Below, piece by piece: positions 9,853 through 19,923 of a stretch of DNA of 64,000 nt. Location of the stretch: the NCBI RefSeq assembly GCF_007559005.1, contig NZ_CP041763.1, positions 1,458,463-1,522,462 on the forward strand, written 5' to 3'. The translations under genes and the position numbers were made by a program. Position 1 is the first letter of the stretch. Every line of letters begins with the position of its first letter. The notes beneath the pieces are model-generated. The model searched no databases. It saw only the letters and a list, made by a program, of their open reading frames with translations, and had not been told where the DNA came from. This DNA comes from Gordonia zhaorongruii. GTDB taxonomy: Bacteria; Actinomycetota; Actinomycetes; Mycobacteriales; Mycobacteriaceae.

Positions 9853-10995
9853 ATGACCGTTGTGGCACACGATCGGATCGACTCCGTGCTCTGCACCGCG
9901 CAGGAGACTCTGTCGCGGCGAGCGGGATCGCCGGTCCGGATCGATGAACCGGAAGACCTGGGCGGCTCGGGACGCAGTACCGTGCTGAGGGTCCGCGTGG
10001 TCGAGAATCCGCTGTCGCCCGACCGCAGCCTGGTGGTGAAGGCGTTCGACGAGAACTCCGATCCCGACCAGGTGCTGCGGGAGATCGCGTCCTACCGGTA
10101 CGCGACGGCGCTGCCGACGGCGTCGCGCCCCGGGCCGCAGCTACTGGCTTCCGATCTGGACTCCCAGATCCTGGTCCTCACCGACCTCGGACACGGACGG
10201 CCGATGACCGAGTTGCTCGGATCGGCCGACGTCGATGAGGTGCGGCGCTGTGTCAGCGCGTGGGGGCAGGCTCTCGGCCGCATGCACGCGGCGACGTACG
10301 GCGGCGAGGACGATTTCCGGACGCTGCTCCGCGTCAGCGGCCCCAAGGGCGGCCGCAGACCGGACGTGGGGGCCAACTCCGGGATCGCAGGCGATGCAGC
10401 CGGGTCGGTTCGCCGGGCCGACGAGGTAGCCGCCGAACTCGGTGTCGAACTGTCGCAGGACTTCCGCGAGGTACTCGAACGCGGACTGGAGCTCTTCGGC
10501 GAAGGGCGGTTCCGGGCGTTCAGCCCGTCGGACGTCGGGCCGGAGAACATTCTGCTCAACGACGACGGTGTCCAGTTCATGGATTACGAGTGGGGTTCGT
10601 TCCGCGACGCGACCCTCGACGTCGCCTACGCGCTCGTGACGTTCCCGGCGACGCTCTCCCAACAGGGCGCCGAGCAGCGCGTCGAATTGGAGCGAGCGCT
10701 CGTCGATGCGTGGCGGGCCGAGGTCCTACCGCTCTGGCCGGGCCTCGCCGACGACCTGACCCTCGACGGTCGGCTCGCCGAGGCCCGCACGTTGTGGGTG
10801 TGGCTGGGGTTGTACTGGATGCTCGAATCGGAGACCTCGGGTCACGACTGGGCACTGCACACCTCCGATCCGCGCCTTGTGACCATGCGCTGGTCGGAAT
10901 TGGCCGAGACGGCGCCCGGCACCGCGACCGGCGACGTCCTCGGCGGAGCGGCACGCGATATCCGACGGGCCCTGCAGCGGCTCTGGTTCGAGTGA
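9853..10995 (+). CDS. Kinase-like phosphotransferase-family protein with altered catalytic loop
   Basis: A 380-residue protein with the general layout of aminoglycoside/choline-kinase-like phosphotransferases: an N-lobe with a conserved Lys in SLVVKAF near 62, and a C-lobe with NILL and MDYEWG. The usual HGD catalytic loop reads [11 protein letters not shown] near 225, so the Asp is kept but the HG pair is replaced; the later Asp of the metal-binding motif appears in [15 protein letters not shown] near 242-256. It may therefore phosphorylate a small molecule with atypical chemistry, or bind without catalysis. It sits between aspS and rarA, with short gaps on both sides. No substrate can be assigned. 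Confidence 0.65.
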   Translation: MTVVAHDRIDSVLCTAQETLSRRAGSPVRIDEPEDLGGSGRSTVLRVRVVENPLSPDRSLVVKAFDENSDPDQVLREIASYRYATALPTASRPGPQLLASDLDSQILVLTDLGHGRPMTELLGSADVDEVRRCVSAWGQALGRMHAATYGGEDDFRTLLRVSGPKGGRRPDVGANSGIAGDAAGSVRRADEVAAELGVELSQDFREVLERGLELFGEGRFRAFSPSDVGPENILLNDDGVQFMDYEWGSFRDATLDVAYALVTFPATLSQQGAEQRVELERALVDAWRAEVLPLWPGLADDLTLDGRLAEARTLWVWLGLYWMLESETSGHDWALHTSDPRLVTMRWSELAETAPGTATGDVLGGAARDIRRALQRLWFE

Positions 10996-11005
10996 GGTGC
11001 CGCCG

Positions 11006-12367
11006 ATGACCGGCTCCGGCGACCTCTTCGACGACATCGGCACTTCGGAACGGACCACCCCGGTGAAGGTGTCGTCCCCGTCTGCACCATTGGCGGTGCG
11101 CATGCGGCCGGCATCGCTCGAGGAGGTGGTCGGTCAGGATCATCTACTCGGCGAGCGCTCGCCGCTGCGCCGCCTCATCGCCGGTTCGGGCGGATCGTCG
11201 GTGCTGCTCTACGGCCCGCCCGGTACGGGCAAGACCACGATGGCCTCGCTCATCAGCCAGGCGACCGGCGGCAGTTTCGAAGCGCTGTCAGCGTTGTCGG
11301 CGGGCGTCAAAGAGGTGCGTGCCGTGATCGACGTCGCGCGCAGGCGGTTGGTGCAGGGCGAGCAGACCGTCCTGTTCATCGACGAGGTGCATCGCTTCTC
11401 CAAGACCCAGCAGGATGCGCTGCTCGACGCCGTGGAGAACCGGATCGTGCTGCTGGTGGCGGCGACCACGGAGAACCCTTCGTTCTCAGTGGTCGCGCCG
11501 CTGCTGTCGCGATCCCTGGTCCTGCAGTTGCGGTCGTTGACCGACGACGACGTCGCGGCCGTGCTTCGGCGTGCCGTCGAGGATCCGCGAGGCCTCGACG
11601 GCGCCGTCGAACCGACCGACGAGGCGATCACGCACCTGGTCGCGGTATCCGGCGGAGATGCCCGGCGTGCACTCACCGCTCTGGAGGCGAGTGCGGACGG
11701 TGCGGACGGCGACTCGATCTCCGTCGCGGACGTCGAGGCGGCGATCGACCGTGCCGCCGTGCGCTACGACCGGGACGGGGATCAGCACTACGATGTCACC
11801 AGCGCGTTCATCAAGTCGATCCGCGGTTCCGATGTGGATGCGGCGCTGCACTACCTGGCCAGAATGGTCGTCGCCGGGGAGGATCCGAGGTTCATCGCCC
11901 GGCGTTTGATGATCCACGCGAGCGAGGACATCGGCATGGCCGACCCGACCGCGTTGCAAGCTGCGGTCGCGGCGGCTCAGGTGGTGCAGCTCGTCGGCAT
12001 GCCCGAGGCTCGTCTCGCACTGGCGCAGGCGACGATTCACCTCGCGACCGCGCCCAAATCAGGGGCCGTCAACTCCGGACTCTCCGCAGCGATGGCCGAC
12101 GTGTCGGCCGGTAAGGCGGGAGCGGTGCCGTCCCACCTGCGGGACGGGCACTACGCGGGAGCGCAGAAGCTGGGGAACGCGATCGGCTACCGGTTTCCGC
12201 ACGACGACCCGGATGGGGTGCTCAGCCAGCAGTACGCACCTGACGTGCTGGTCGGCGTCGACTACTACGATCCGACCGACCACGGGTTCGAACGTGAGCT
12301 GGGGCCGAGGGTGGGGCGTCTGCGGTCGATCGTCCGCGGACTGGCGAAACGAAACCGGCGGAAATAG
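11006..12367 (+). CDS. rarA: Replication-associated recombination protein A (MgsA/RarA AAA+ ATPase)
   Basis: A clamp-loader-like AAA+ ATPase acting at stalled replication forks. The 453-residue protein has Walker [10 protein letters not shown] around 70-78, Walker [10 protein letters not shown] near 123-131, a sensor 1 stretch AATTENPSF, and the C-terminal tetramerisation region with [21 protein letters not shown] and AIGYRFPHD. The ATG at 11006 has GAGTGAGG eight bases upstream; a GTG three codons earlier (10997) is the alternative. It starts eleven bases after the kinase-like gene. Downstream lies a 116-base gap before alaS. Confidence 0.94.
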   Translation: MTGSGDLFDDIGTSERTTPVKVSSPSAPLAVRMRPASLEEVVGQDHLLGERSPLRRLIAGSGGSSVLLYGPPGTGKTTMASLISQATGGSFEALSALSAGVKEVRAVIDVARRRLVQGEQTVLFIDEVHRFSKTQQDALLDAVENRIVLLVAATTENPSFSVVAPLLSRSLVLQLRSLTDDDVAAVLRRAVEDPRGLDGAVEPTDEAITHLVAVSGGDARRALTALEASADGADGDSISVADVEAAIDRAAVRYDRDGDQHYDVTSAFIKSIRGSDVDAALHYLARMVVAGEDPRFIARRLMIHASEDIGMADPTALQAAVAAAQVVQLVGMPEARLALAQATIHLATAPKSGAVNSGLSAAMADVSAGKAGAVPSHLRDGHYAGAQKLGNAIGYRFPHDDPDGVLSQQYAPDVLVGVDYYDPTDHGFERELGPRVGRLRSIVRGLAKRNRRK

Positions 12368-12483
12368 CCGACCCGGTCCCGGCGACACGAGTGCGTCGCG
12401 GTGCCGCCCCGATGAATCCGATCGGCCTGAGCCGGTAAACTGATCGGCGATCACCAGCGACTTCAACGAAGGACACCGCCGCA
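12368..12483 (+). other. rarA-alaS gap with weak hairpin and putative alaS promoter
   Basis: A short hairpin with GCGAC (12382-12386) and GTCGC (12395-12399) follows rarA but lacks a T run, so termination is doubtful. TAAACT at 12436-12441 fits the TANNNT -10 and would give alaS a leader of about 35 bases; GAAGGA near 12468 is a candidate ribosome-binding site, somewhat far from the GTG. No T-box structure was recognised. Confidence 0.35.
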
Positions 12484-15150
12484 GTGCAGACGCATGAGAT
12501 CCGGAAGCGCTTCCTGGATCACTTCATCCGGGCCGGACACACCGAGGTACCGAGCGCATCGCTGCTCCTCGACGACCCGAATCTCCTGTTCGTCAATGCG
12601 GGGATGGTGCCCTTCAAGCCGTACTTCCTCGGCGATCAGACGGCGCCGTACGACCGCGCGACGAGTGTGCAGAAGTGCGTCCGGACCCTGGACATCGAAG
12701 AAGTCGGTATCACCACGCGGCACAACACCTTCTTCCAGATGGCGGGCAACTTCTCCTTCGGTGACTACTTCAAGCGCGAAGCCATCTCCTTCGCCTGGAC
12801 GCTGCTGACGAACTCGGTGGACGACGGCGGCTACGGCATCGATCCGGAACGGCTCTGGCCGACCGTCTACGTCGACGACGATGAGGCGGAGAGGATCTGG
12901 CGCGACGAGATCGGCGTCCCCGCCGAACGGATTCAGCGCCGCGGACTCAAGGACAACTACTGGTCGATGGGCGTGCCCGGACCGTGCGGACCGTGTTCGG
13001 AGATCTTCTACGACCGCGGACCCGAGTACGGGGCCGAGGGCGGTCCGGAGGTCGACGAGGACCGGTACATCGAGATCTGGAATCTCGTCTTCATGGAGAA
13101 CATCCGCGGGGAGGGCGGCGGCAAGGAGGGCTACGAGATCCTCGGTCCGCTGCCGAAGAAGAACATCGACACCGGCATGGGGATCGAGCGGGTCGCCTGC
13201 CTCCTGCAGGGCGTCGACAACGTGTACGAGACCGATCTGTGCCGCCCCATCATCGACCTCGCATCCGAGCTGACCGGTCGCGGTTACGGCGCCGGCGGTA
13301 ACGAGGACGATGTGCGGTTCCGGGTCATCGCCGATCATGCTCGAACCGCGGTCATGCTGATCGGTGACGGCGTCGTTCCGTCCAACGACGGCCGCGGATA
13401 CGTGCTGCGCCGCCTGCTGCGCCGAGTGGTGCGGTCGGTGCGTCTGCTCGGTGCGTCCGATCCGACGATGGGCGCCATCGTGGACGCGGTCGTCGATCTG
13501 ATGAGTCCCGCGTACCCGGAACTCGCGCAGCAGCGCGAGCACATCGTCTCGGTCTCGGTGGGCGAGGAGACGAGTTTCGCGAAGACGCTCGCGGCCGGAT
13601 CGAAGCTCTTCTCCGAGGCCGCCGATGCCACCAAGGCGGGTGGTCAGTCCACGATCAGCGGTTCCGACGCCTTCGCGTTGCACGACACGTACGGATTCCC
13701 GATCGACCTCACGCTCGAGATGGCGGCCGAAGCGGGACTGGCGGTGGATCGCGAGGGCTTCACCGAGCTGATGGCCGAGCAGCGCTCACGGGCGAAGGCC
13801 GATGCCACGTCGCGCAAGGCGTCGCACGCGGACCAGACCGTGTACCGCGAGTTCCTCGACCGCGGTCCGACCATGTTCACCGGGTTCGACGAGCTCGTCT
13901 CCGAGGCGCGGGTCCTCGGTCTCATCGCGGGCGGCGAACGCGTTCGCTCCGCGGTGCCGGGCACCGAACTCGAGGTGATCCTCGACCGGAGTCCGCTGTA
14001 CGCGGAGGCCGGCGGGCAGATGGCCGACCACGGATCCATCACCACCTCGGATGGCACCCGGCTTTCGGTTCGCGACGTGCAGAAGGTGGGCAAGCAGGTG
14101 TGGCTGCACCGCGTCGTGGTCGACGAGGGCGAGATCGCGGAGGGTGACCGGGTCCTCGCTGCCGTCGATTCCGCGTGGCGGCACGGTGCCACCCAGGGGC
14201 ACTCGGGGACGCACATGGTGCACGCCGCTCTCCGCCAGGTACTCGGGCCCACGGCCACCCAGGCCGGATCGCTCAACCGCCCCGGGTACCTGCGTTTCGA
14301 CTTCCACGCGAGCAGTGGGCTCACCGACGACCAGCGAGCTCGGATCGAGCAGATCAGCAACGAGGCGGTCGAGGCCAACTACGAGGTCAACACGTTCGAG
14401 ACGGATCTGGCCAAGGCCAAGGCGATGGGTGCGATGGCGCTCTTCGGCGAGAACTACGGAGACCGGGTCCGCGTCGTCGAGATCGGCGGACCGTTCTCGA
14501 TGGAGTTGTGCGGTGGCACCCACGTCGGGGCGTCTGCTCAGATCGGTCCGATCACGGTGATCGGCGAGTCATCGGTCGGTTCGGGAGTGCGTCGAGTGGA
14601 GGCGTACGTCGGCATGGATTCGTTCCGGTACCTCTCGAAGGAGCGAGCTCTGATGGCGGGTCTCGCGTCGTCGCTCAAGGTTCCGTCCGATCAGGTGCCC
14701 GGGCGAGTCGAGCAGCTGGTCGCCAAGCTGCGCGATGCGGAGAAGGCCCTCGACTCGGTGAAGGCCGAGCAGGCGCGGTCCGCGGTGTCCGGACTCATCG
14801 ATCAGGCGCAGACGATCGGCGGTACCCTCGTCGTCTCGGGCCGCGTCGGCGACGGTGTGGACGCCAATGGTCTGCGGACGCTGGTTTCCGACCTCCGGGG
14901 CAAGGTGGCCGATCGAGATGCGGTGATCGCGCTTTTCTCCGTTGCCGGAGACAAGGTCCCGTTCGCAGTGGGAACCACCGCTGCAGCACGGGATGCGGGG
15001 CTCAAGGCAGGCGATCTGGTGCGCGAGGTGGCTCCCGTGGTCGCCGGACGCGGCGGCGGCAAGCCGGATCTCGCGCAGGGATCGGGCACCGACGCCGCAG
15101 GCATCGATGCCGCGTTGACCCGCCTCCGCGATGTCGTCGGGGGACGATGA
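12484..15150 (+). CDS. alaS: Alanyl-tRNA synthetase
   Basis: Charges tRNA-Ala and clears mischarged Ser/Gly through its editing domain. At 888 residues all domains are present: an N-terminal class II catalytic core ([10 protein letters not shown] near 37, [15 protein letters not shown] near 79), the tRNA-binding region, the editing domain with zinc ligands His573 and His577 (GHSGTHMVH) plus Cys676 and His680 (CGGTH), and a C-terminal coiled-coil/C-Ala domain from about 730. The start is GTG at 12484. The stop overlaps the ATG of ruvX as ATGA. Confidence 0.96.
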   Translation: MQTHEIRKRFLDHFIRAGHTEVPSASLLLDDPNLLFVNAGMVPFKPYFLGDQTAPYDRATSVQKCVRTLDIEEVGITTRHNTFFQMAGNFSFGDYFKREAISFAWTLLTNSVDDGGYGIDPERLWPTVYVDDDEAERIWRDEIGVPAERIQRRGLKDNYWSMGVPGPCGPCSEIFYDRGPEYGAEGGPEVDEDRYIEIWNLVFMENIRGEGGGKEGYEILGPLPKKNIDTGMGIERVACLLQGVDNVYETDLCRPIIDLASELTGRGYGAGGNEDDVRFRVIADHARTAVMLIGDGVVPSNDGRGYVLRRLLRRVVRSVRLLGASDPTMGAIVDAVVDLMSPAYPELAQQREHIVSVSVGEETSFAKTLAAGSKLFSEAADATKAGGQSTISGSDAFALHDTYGFPIDLTLEMAAEAGLAVDREGFTELMAEQRSRAKADATSRKASHADQTVYREFLDRGPTMFTGFDELVSEARVLGLIAGGERVRSAVPGTELEVILDRSPLYAEAGGQMADHGSITTSDGTRLSVRDVQKVGKQVWLHRVVVDEGEIAEGDRVLAAVDSAWRHGATQGHSGTHMVHAALRQVLGPTATQAGSLNRPGYLRFDFHASSGLTDDQRARIEQISNEAVEANYEVNTFETDLAKAKAMGAMALFGENYGDRVRVVEIGGPFSMELCGGTHVGASAQIGPITVIGESSVGSGVRRVEAYVGMDSFRYLSKERALMAGLASSLKVPSDQVPGRVEQLVAKLRDAEKALDSVKAEQARSAVSGLIDQAQTIGGTLVVSGRVGDGVDANGLRTLVSDLRGKVADRDAVIALFSVAGDKVPFAVGTTAAARDAGLKAGDLVREVAPVVAGRGGGKPDLAQGSGTDAAGIDAALTRLRDVVGGR

Positions 15151-15584
15151 TCTCGCCCCGAGGACGCCGCGTGGCGATCGACGTCGGCAGCGTGCGAGTG
15201 GGCGTGGCCGTCTGCGACCCGGATGGCATCCTCGCGACGCCGGTCGAGACCGTGCAGCGCGCCAAGGACGGATCCGACATCGCACGCATCGTCACCATCA
15301 TCGACGAGTACGAGGCGGTCGGAGTCGTCATCGGACTGCCGCGCACCCTGCGGAACACCGACGGTCCGGCGGTGAAGGCCGCACGCGGGTTCGGCGGCCG
15401 CCTCGCATCGGCGCTGTCCGAGGTCCGCGACCTCCCGGTGGAGTACCACGATGAACGATTGACCACGGTGACCGCCACGACGGCACTGCGGGCGAGTGGA
15501 GTAAAAGCAAAAGACGCGCGCGCCGTCGTGGATCAGGCCGCTGCTGTCGCTATTCTGCAGGGATGGTTGGACGCGCGCCGCTGA
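15147..15584 (+). CDS. ruvX: Putative pre-16S rRNA nuclease / Holliday-junction-resolvase-like YqgF
   Basis: A 145-residue RNase H-fold protein. [13 protein letters not shown] at about 10-22 carries the first catalytic Asp, VIGLP the central strand, DERLTTVTA the Glu-containing motif, and [11 protein letters not shown] the C-terminal Asp. The family processes 16S rRNA ends and was earlier named a Holliday junction resolvase; which role dominates here is not evident. The ATG at 15147 overlaps the alaS stop. This alaS-ruvX-mltG-aroE order is widely conserved in actinobacteria. Confidence 0.92.
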   Translation: MISPRGRRVAIDVGSVRVGVAVCDPDGILATPVETVQRAKDGSDIARIVTIIDEYEAVGVVIGLPRTLRNTDGPAVKAARGFGGRLASALSEVRDLPVEYHDERLTTVTATTALRASGVKAKDARAVVDQAAAVAILQGWLDARR

Positions 15585-15614
15585 CGCGTCGCCCGATGAG
15601 GAGGATCGACCCAC

Positions 15615-17567
15615 GTGACTGATCAGGACCGGACACCGCGACACGGTGAAGAGCCTGGGCGACGCCGTAGCCGACGCGATCGGGAAGCCGGCCGCCCGGG
15701 GGACGAGTCATGGCGCTACTTCACCGATCCGGGGACGGGCCGTTCGGGGACCCGGCATCGTCGCCGCCGGGGGCCGGGCGATCCCACGACGACGGGCAGC
15801 ATTCCGCTCGTCCGGACGGAGGGTCAGCAACTTCCGGACCCGACGGTCGAATACCGCACCCCCGAGCCTCCGCCCGAGGAGCAGTCTCCGCATTTCCAGG
15901 TCCGGTACCGGTCGACCGAGCCGGAGTCCGGAACGCAGTTCCGGGATCCGAGCCAGGAACCTGAACGGCAGGCTCCCCAGCCGATTCCGCGACAGCCACG
16001 TCCGCCCGAGCCGGGCTTGCGGGAGCCGGGACCGGGGGCGTCGAAACCCGGAGCGAGTGAGTCCGATCAGGTCACCGAACCACAGGACCGTCCGGAACCG
16101 GGGCGCGGTCGGACCGCTGCGGTTGCGGGCACGGCTGCAGCGGGGACCGCGGGTGCCGCGGCGGCCGCGGCGGGAGGGTTCGACGTTCTCGACGACGGAC
16201 CGCAGGACGAGTCGTCGCCCGGCCGGCCGACGACGGCTGCGGCACGTGGACGTTCCCGGCCGTGGCGCGGTCGGGGCCGCGGAGTCGGTCCGCGCACGAT
16301 CCCGGCGTCGGCGCCCGGAGGCGCAGACGATCGTTCAGCGCACGATCGTTCAGCGCACGATCGTTCAGGGCACGACGTCCTGTCCGATACGGATGACCAA
16401 GGGACAGACGGCGCGAAGCCGAAGCAGCGGAGTAACCGGAATCTCCTCCTCGCCGTCGGCGCCATCGCGTTGATCGCGATCCTCGTGGTCGGGGGAGTCG
16501 GCGCCAAATGGCTCGGCCTGTTCGATTCGCGTGAAGACTTCGACAGCACGACCGGGTCGGGTGCCGTGATCGTGGAGGTTCCCAACGAAGCCGCCCTTCG
16601 CGACGTCGGCGAGACGCTCGCCGATGCGGGTGTCGTCGGCAGCCGTCGTGCCTTCGTCGACGCGGTCGAGAGCAGCGGTGCCGCAGTCACGCCGGGCTTC
16701 TACCGGCTACCCAAGGGCATCTCGGCGAGTACGGCGATCGACAAGATGGGATCGCCGGAGAGCCGAGTGGGGCGGTTCGTCGTTCCGGAGGGCCTGCAAC
16801 TCGACTCCAAGCAGAGCGCGAACGGGTCGACGCGCCCGGGCATCTTCGAGATGGTCGAGAAGGCGACCACGTTCGAGACCGATGGCGAGAAGATGGGCGT
16901 CACCAAACAGGAGCTGAAGGACGCAGCCGCTGACGCCGATCCGAAAGACCTCGGCGTGCCCGACTGGGCGATGGCGAAGGTGAATGAACTCAAGGGCGAC
17001 CACCGCCGGATCGAAGGCCTCATCGCGTCGGGTGCGTGGGAGAACATCGATCCACGTCTGGACGCCACCGAGATCCTCCGGGAGCTCATCACTCGCAGCG
17101 TCACGCGGTTCACCACCTGGGGGCTGCTGAGCGGCAACTACTCCGGACTCTCGCCGTACGACACCGCGACGGTCGCGTCGATCGTGGAAGCCGAGGCGAG
17201 CAAGGACAACGACTTCCCGAAGGTCGCCCGCGTCATCCTCAATCGTCTCAAGCTCGACCGGCGGCTCGAGATGGACTCGACGGCCAATTACACGGCGGCC
17301 ATCTCAGACATCGATCTGCACGGTGACGCCTACACGGCCGACAACGAGTGGAACACGTACCACCACGACGGGTTGCCGGTGACGCCGATCGGCGCGGTCG
17401 GCGAGCGTGCGCTGCGGGCTACCGAGGAACCGGCCAAGGGGAAGTGGCTCTACTTCGTGACCGTCGACAAGGACGGCAAGACTCTGTTCGCGAACACGTT
17501 CGGCCAGCACCGGAAGAACCGTCAGGTGGCCTGCAGTAACGGCTTCCTCTCCGTCAACTGCGAGTGA
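15615..17567 (+). CDS. mltG: Endolytic murein transglycosylase MltG with long disordered N-terminus
   Basis: Cleaves nascent peptidoglycan strands at the membrane and sets glycan length. The 650-residue protein is nearly twice the E. coli length. Residues 1 to about 270 are charged, Pro/Arg/Glu-rich and probably disordered, and include an Ala-rich stretch and a DRSAH repeat. One transmembrane helix follows at about 275-299, then a LysM-like region and the catalytic domain with Glu525 in SIVEAEAS, and LEMDSTANY near 555. GTG at 15615 has GAGGAGG upstream. Extended cytoplasmic tails are usual in mycobacterial relatives. It lies between ruvX and aroE, seemingly in one transcript. Confidence 0.92.
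   Translation: MTDQDRTPRHGEEPGRRRSRRDREAGRPGDESWRYFTDPGTGRSGTRHRRRRGPGDPTTTGSIPLVRTEGQQLPDPTVEYRTPEPPPEEQSPHFQVRYRSTEPESGTQFRDPSQEPERQAPQPIPRQPRPPEPGLREPGPGASKPGASESDQVTEPQDRPEPGRGRTAAVAGTAAAGTAGAAAAAAGGFDVLDDGPQDESSPGRPTTAAARGRSRPWRGRGRGVGPRTIPASAPGGADDRSAHDRSAHDRSGHDVLSDTDDQGTDGAKPKQRSNRNLLLAVGAIALIAILVVGGVGAKWLGLFDSREDFDSTTGSGAVIVEVPNEAALRDVGETLADAGVVGSRRAFVDAVESSGAAVTPGFYRLPKGISASTAIDKMGSPESRVGRFVVPEGLQLDSKQSANGSTRPGIFEMVEKATTFETDGEKMGVTKQELKDAAADADPKDLGVPDWAMAKVNELKGDHRRIEGLIASGAWENIDPRLDATEILRELITRSVTRFTTWGLLSGNYSGLSPYDTATVASIVEAEASKDNDFPKVARVILNRLKLDRRLEMDSTANYTAAISDIDLHGDAYTADNEWNTYHHDGLPVTPIGAVGERALRATEEPAKGKWLYFVTVDKDGKTLFANTFGQHRKNRQVACSNGFLSVNCE
16326..16370 (+). repeat. Three-copy 15-bp in-frame tandem repeat inside mltG
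   Basis: Units at 16326-16340, 16341-16355 and 16356-16370 differ by only one or two bases (consensus CACGATCGTTCAGCG) and encode DRSAH-DRSAH-DRSGH in the disordered region. Each unit contains a CGATCG palindrome. The near-identity at DNA level suggests recent slippage and possible length variation between strains. Confidence 0.85.
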
Positions 17568-17583
17568 GGATCCGAGCTATGAG

Positions 17584-18453
17584 ATGCCTACAGTGAACGG
17601 TCGGGCTGATGCTCGCCGTGCGGCCGTCCTCGGTTCGCCGATCGGGCACTCGCGGTCCCCGGATCTGCATCGTGCCGCCTTCGCTGCCCTCGGGTTCGAC
17701 GGGTGGACGTACGACGCGCTGGAGACGACCGCCGAGCAACTGCCCGACCGGGTCGGAACGGCGGACGACGAGTGGATCGGCTTCTCGGTGACGATGCCGT
17801 GCAAGCTGGCCGCGCTGGAGTTCGCGGACGTGGTGTCGGCGCGTGCGCAGATGATCGGCTCGGCGAACACGCTCCTGCGTACCGTCGACGGGTGGCGTGC
17901 TGATTGCACCGACGTGGACGGGATGGCGGGCGCCCTCACGGATGCCGGGCTGCCCGAGGATGCCTCCCGGGCGGTACTGATCGGTGCGGGCGGGACGTCT
18001 CTCCCGGCGCTCGCTGCGCTCGCCGATGCCGGAATCACCTACGTCGACATCGTTGCGCGGGACGAGAACCGGGCGGCGGGTGCGGTCGATCTGGCCGAGC
18101 GGCTCGCGATGACCGTGCGCGTCGTCGACTTCGCGCCGAGTGACGAACTGCGCGACGGATGCGGGAGCGCCGATGTCACGGTCTCCACAGTGCCGGCGAG
18201 TGCTGCCGCGATCCTCGCCGGAGCGGTCGCCGGTTCACGCAGGCTGGTCGACGTGATCTACGACCCGTGGCCGACACCCCTGGCTGCGGCAGTGGCGGAC
18301 GCCGGCGGTGATGTCGTCGGCGGAATAGTGATGCTTCTCAACCAGGCGTACAGCCAGGTGGAGCAGTTCACCGGACGGCCGGCGCCGCGGGCGGCGATGG
18401 CCGCGGCGGTCGGCGTCGACCTCGGCGCGCAGGATTCCCGCGGCACGTACTGA
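17584..18453 (+). CDS. aroE: Shikimate dehydrogenase
   Basis: Reduces 3-dehydroshikimate to shikimate with NADPH. The 289-residue protein begins with LGSPIGHSRSPDLH (substrate-binding Ser pair near 19-21), has the catalytic Lys74 in VTMPCKL and catalytic Asp110 in DCTDVDG, a glycine-rich dinucleotide site VLIGAGGTS near 135, and ends with the QAYSQVEQFTG helix typical of AroE. ATG at 17584 is used; a GTG three codons in (17593) is possible. Seventeen bases separate it from mltG. Other genes of the shikimate pathway (aroC, aroK, aroB) follow after two unrelated small genes. Confidence 0.92.
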   Translation: MPTVNGRADARRAAVLGSPIGHSRSPDLHRAAFAALGFDGWTYDALETTAEQLPDRVGTADDEWIGFSVTMPCKLAALEFADVVSARAQMIGSANTLLRTVDGWRADCTDVDGMAGALTDAGLPEDASRAVLIGAGGTSLPALAALADAGITYVDIVARDENRAAGAVDLAERLAMTVRVVDFAPSDELRDGCGSADVTVSTVPASAAAILAGAVAGSRRLVDVIYDPWPTPLAAAVADAGGDVVGGIVMLLNQAYSQVEQFTGRPAPRAAMAAAVGVDLGAQDSRGTY

Positions 18454-18579
18454 CTCTCGCGGCCCTTGCAGGTGCCGCGTGAAGCAGAAGCTGCCGCGGG
18501 AGCACACCGTCGGGGAGCGCAGGGACATCCTGTGGATGACGCCCTGGGCAGGGGTGCGGTCTCGATGCACGCTGGTGGC

Positions 18580-18990
18580 ATGGCTCAGCTGATCGCGACG
18601 CTCCTGGCCGTCGGTTGGCTTCTGGTGCTCGCCGATGCCGATCGGCGAACCGGTCGCATCCCGAACACGATGGTGCTGCCCGCATGCGGGGGTACGGTGC
18701 TCGTCTCGGGATGGGTTCCAGCGGTCGGTGTGAGTGCGCTGGTGGCGACGACTCCCTATCTGGTCGCATTCGCCGCCCGGGCAGTCGGCGGAGCCGACGT
18801 GAAGCTCGCTGTTCCGGCCGGGGGAGTGCTGGCCGACCCGGGACTCGCGCTCGGGGCAGTGCTCGTCGCAGCAGTGATGACCGCAGTGATCTGCGTCGCC
18901 TCGCGACGGACGAAGATCCGGCACGGTCCCGTGCTGATCGGTGCAGTTCTGTTACTCACGGTGCTGAAGTGGCAGGCGGAGTACGACTAA
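18580..18990 (+). CDS. Small A24-type prepilin-peptidase-like membrane protein
   Basis: A 136-residue hydrophobic protein with four to five transmembrane segments and both aspartates of A24 peptidases: Asp21 in ADADRRTGRIPN and Asp73 in GGADVKL. It lacks the N-methylation domain, like the short CpaA/TadV-type enzymes that trim Flp/Tad pilin leaders, but no pilin or tad gene is in this window. From memory a similar gene lies beside aroE in M. tuberculosis (Rv2551c). The ATG at 18580 is preferred; an ATG at 18565 would add five residues. The 111-126 bases after aroE hold no clear promoter. Function at this locus is unknown. Confidence 0.75.
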   Translation: MAQLIATLLAVGWLLVLADADRRTGRIPNTMVLPACGGTVLVSGWVPAVGVSALVATTPYLVAFAARAVGGADVKLAVPAGGVLADPGLALGAVLVAAVMTAVICVASRRTKIRHGPVLIGAVLLLTVLKWQAEYD

Positions 18991-19047
18991 CCTGGTGAAG
19001 GAGCGGTCGTTCCCAGACAGACGGTCGTCGACGACCAGCGAGGTGCC

Positions 19048-19860
19048 ATGCCGCACGATCCACGCTCTACCGCGGCTGCGGCGGGTGGTCGGACCCCGGT
19101 GAACCGTCGGGCGTTCCTGTCGGCACTCGTCGCCGGAGTCGGCGCTGCCGGCGTGGGAGCCACGGTCGCCGGACGTTCCGCAGCGGCACCGCTCGACGCG
19201 ATGATCGGCGGATCGTCGGAACTGCCTTCGTCCGGCCCACGCGATCCGCGGTTGGGTACGCTCCTCGACTACTCCGCCGGGGTGCCGTCGGCGTCCGCGG
19301 TGCGTGCGGCCGGACATGCCGGAGCCATCCGGTACGTCTCCGACCCACGTCCCGGTGCCGAGTGGATGGCCGGCAAGCCGCTCCGAGAGGCCGAGGCCGC
19401 CGACTTCCGTCAGCACGGACTGGTCATGGTGTCGTGCTACCAGTTCGGCACGGCTCAGACCGCGGACTGGCTCGGCGGATTCCCGGCCGGAGTCGATCAT
19501 GCTCGCCGTGCCGTCGCCATCCACGACGCGGCCGGTGGACCGCGGAGCGCGCCGATCTACGCATCGATAGACGACAACCCGACCGCACAGCAGTTCGTCA
19601 CGCAGATCGTGCCGTTCCTGCTCGGTTGGCAGAGCGTGATCGGTCGGCGTCGGCTCGGGGTGTACGCGAACGCCCCGACGATTCACCGGGCGAACGCCAT
19701 CGGACTCGCGGACTGGTACTGGCAGCACAGGTGGGGCACACCTGACGACTACGTGCATCCGGCAGCTCACCTGCGTCAACTGCGTGGCAGCACTCGAGTC
19801 GGCGGCGTGAACGTCGATGTCAACACCATCCTGAAACGCGAATACGGCGCCTGGGCGTGA
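19048..19860 (+). CDS. Tat-exported DUF1906 (glycoside-hydrolase-like) protein
   Basis: A 270-residue protein with a twin-arginine signal: NRRAFLSAL at about residues 19-27, a Gly/Ala-rich hydrophobic stretch and an AAA-P cleavage site near 47-49. The mature part begins with LLDYSAG and contains YASIDDN, QIVPFL and GVYAN, the pattern of the DUF1906/Rv2525c-like glycoside-hydrolase-like domain (TIM-barrel type). Rv2525c of M. tuberculosis is a Tat-secreted protein linked to the cell envelope and beta-lactam response. The ATG at 19048 follows CGAGGTGCC. Catalytic activity is unproven for the family. It lies between the peptidase-like gene and aroC. Confidence 0.8.
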   Translation: MPHDPRSTAAAAGGRTPVNRRAFLSALVAGVGAAGVGATVAGRSAAAPLDAMIGGSSELPSSGPRDPRLGTLLDYSAGVPSASAVRAAGHAGAIRYVSDPRPGAEWMAGKPLREAEAADFRQHGLVMVSCYQFGTAQTADWLGGFPAGVDHARRAVAIHDAAGGPRSAPIYASIDDNPTAQQFVTQIVPFLLGWQSVIGRRRLGVYANAPTIHRANAIGLADWYWQHRWGTPDDYVHPAAHLRQLRGSTRVGGVNVDVNTILKREYGAWA

Positions 19861-19923
19861 GCGTGCGTCGAGCGTGGGTGGCCTGACCGTCCCCGCGTAC
19901 GCGACTTCTGGAACAATTGACGT

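Noticed and set aside
8000..9868. Long minus-strand frame opposite aspS
   Set aside because: Same reason; aspS on the plus strand is intact and complete.
7888..12483. T-box leaders upstream of aspS or alaS
   Set aside because: The leaders are too short and lack the T-box sequence.
16326..16370. Repeat array as a CRISPR
   Set aside because: Units are 15 bases, contiguous without spacers, and in frame within mltG.
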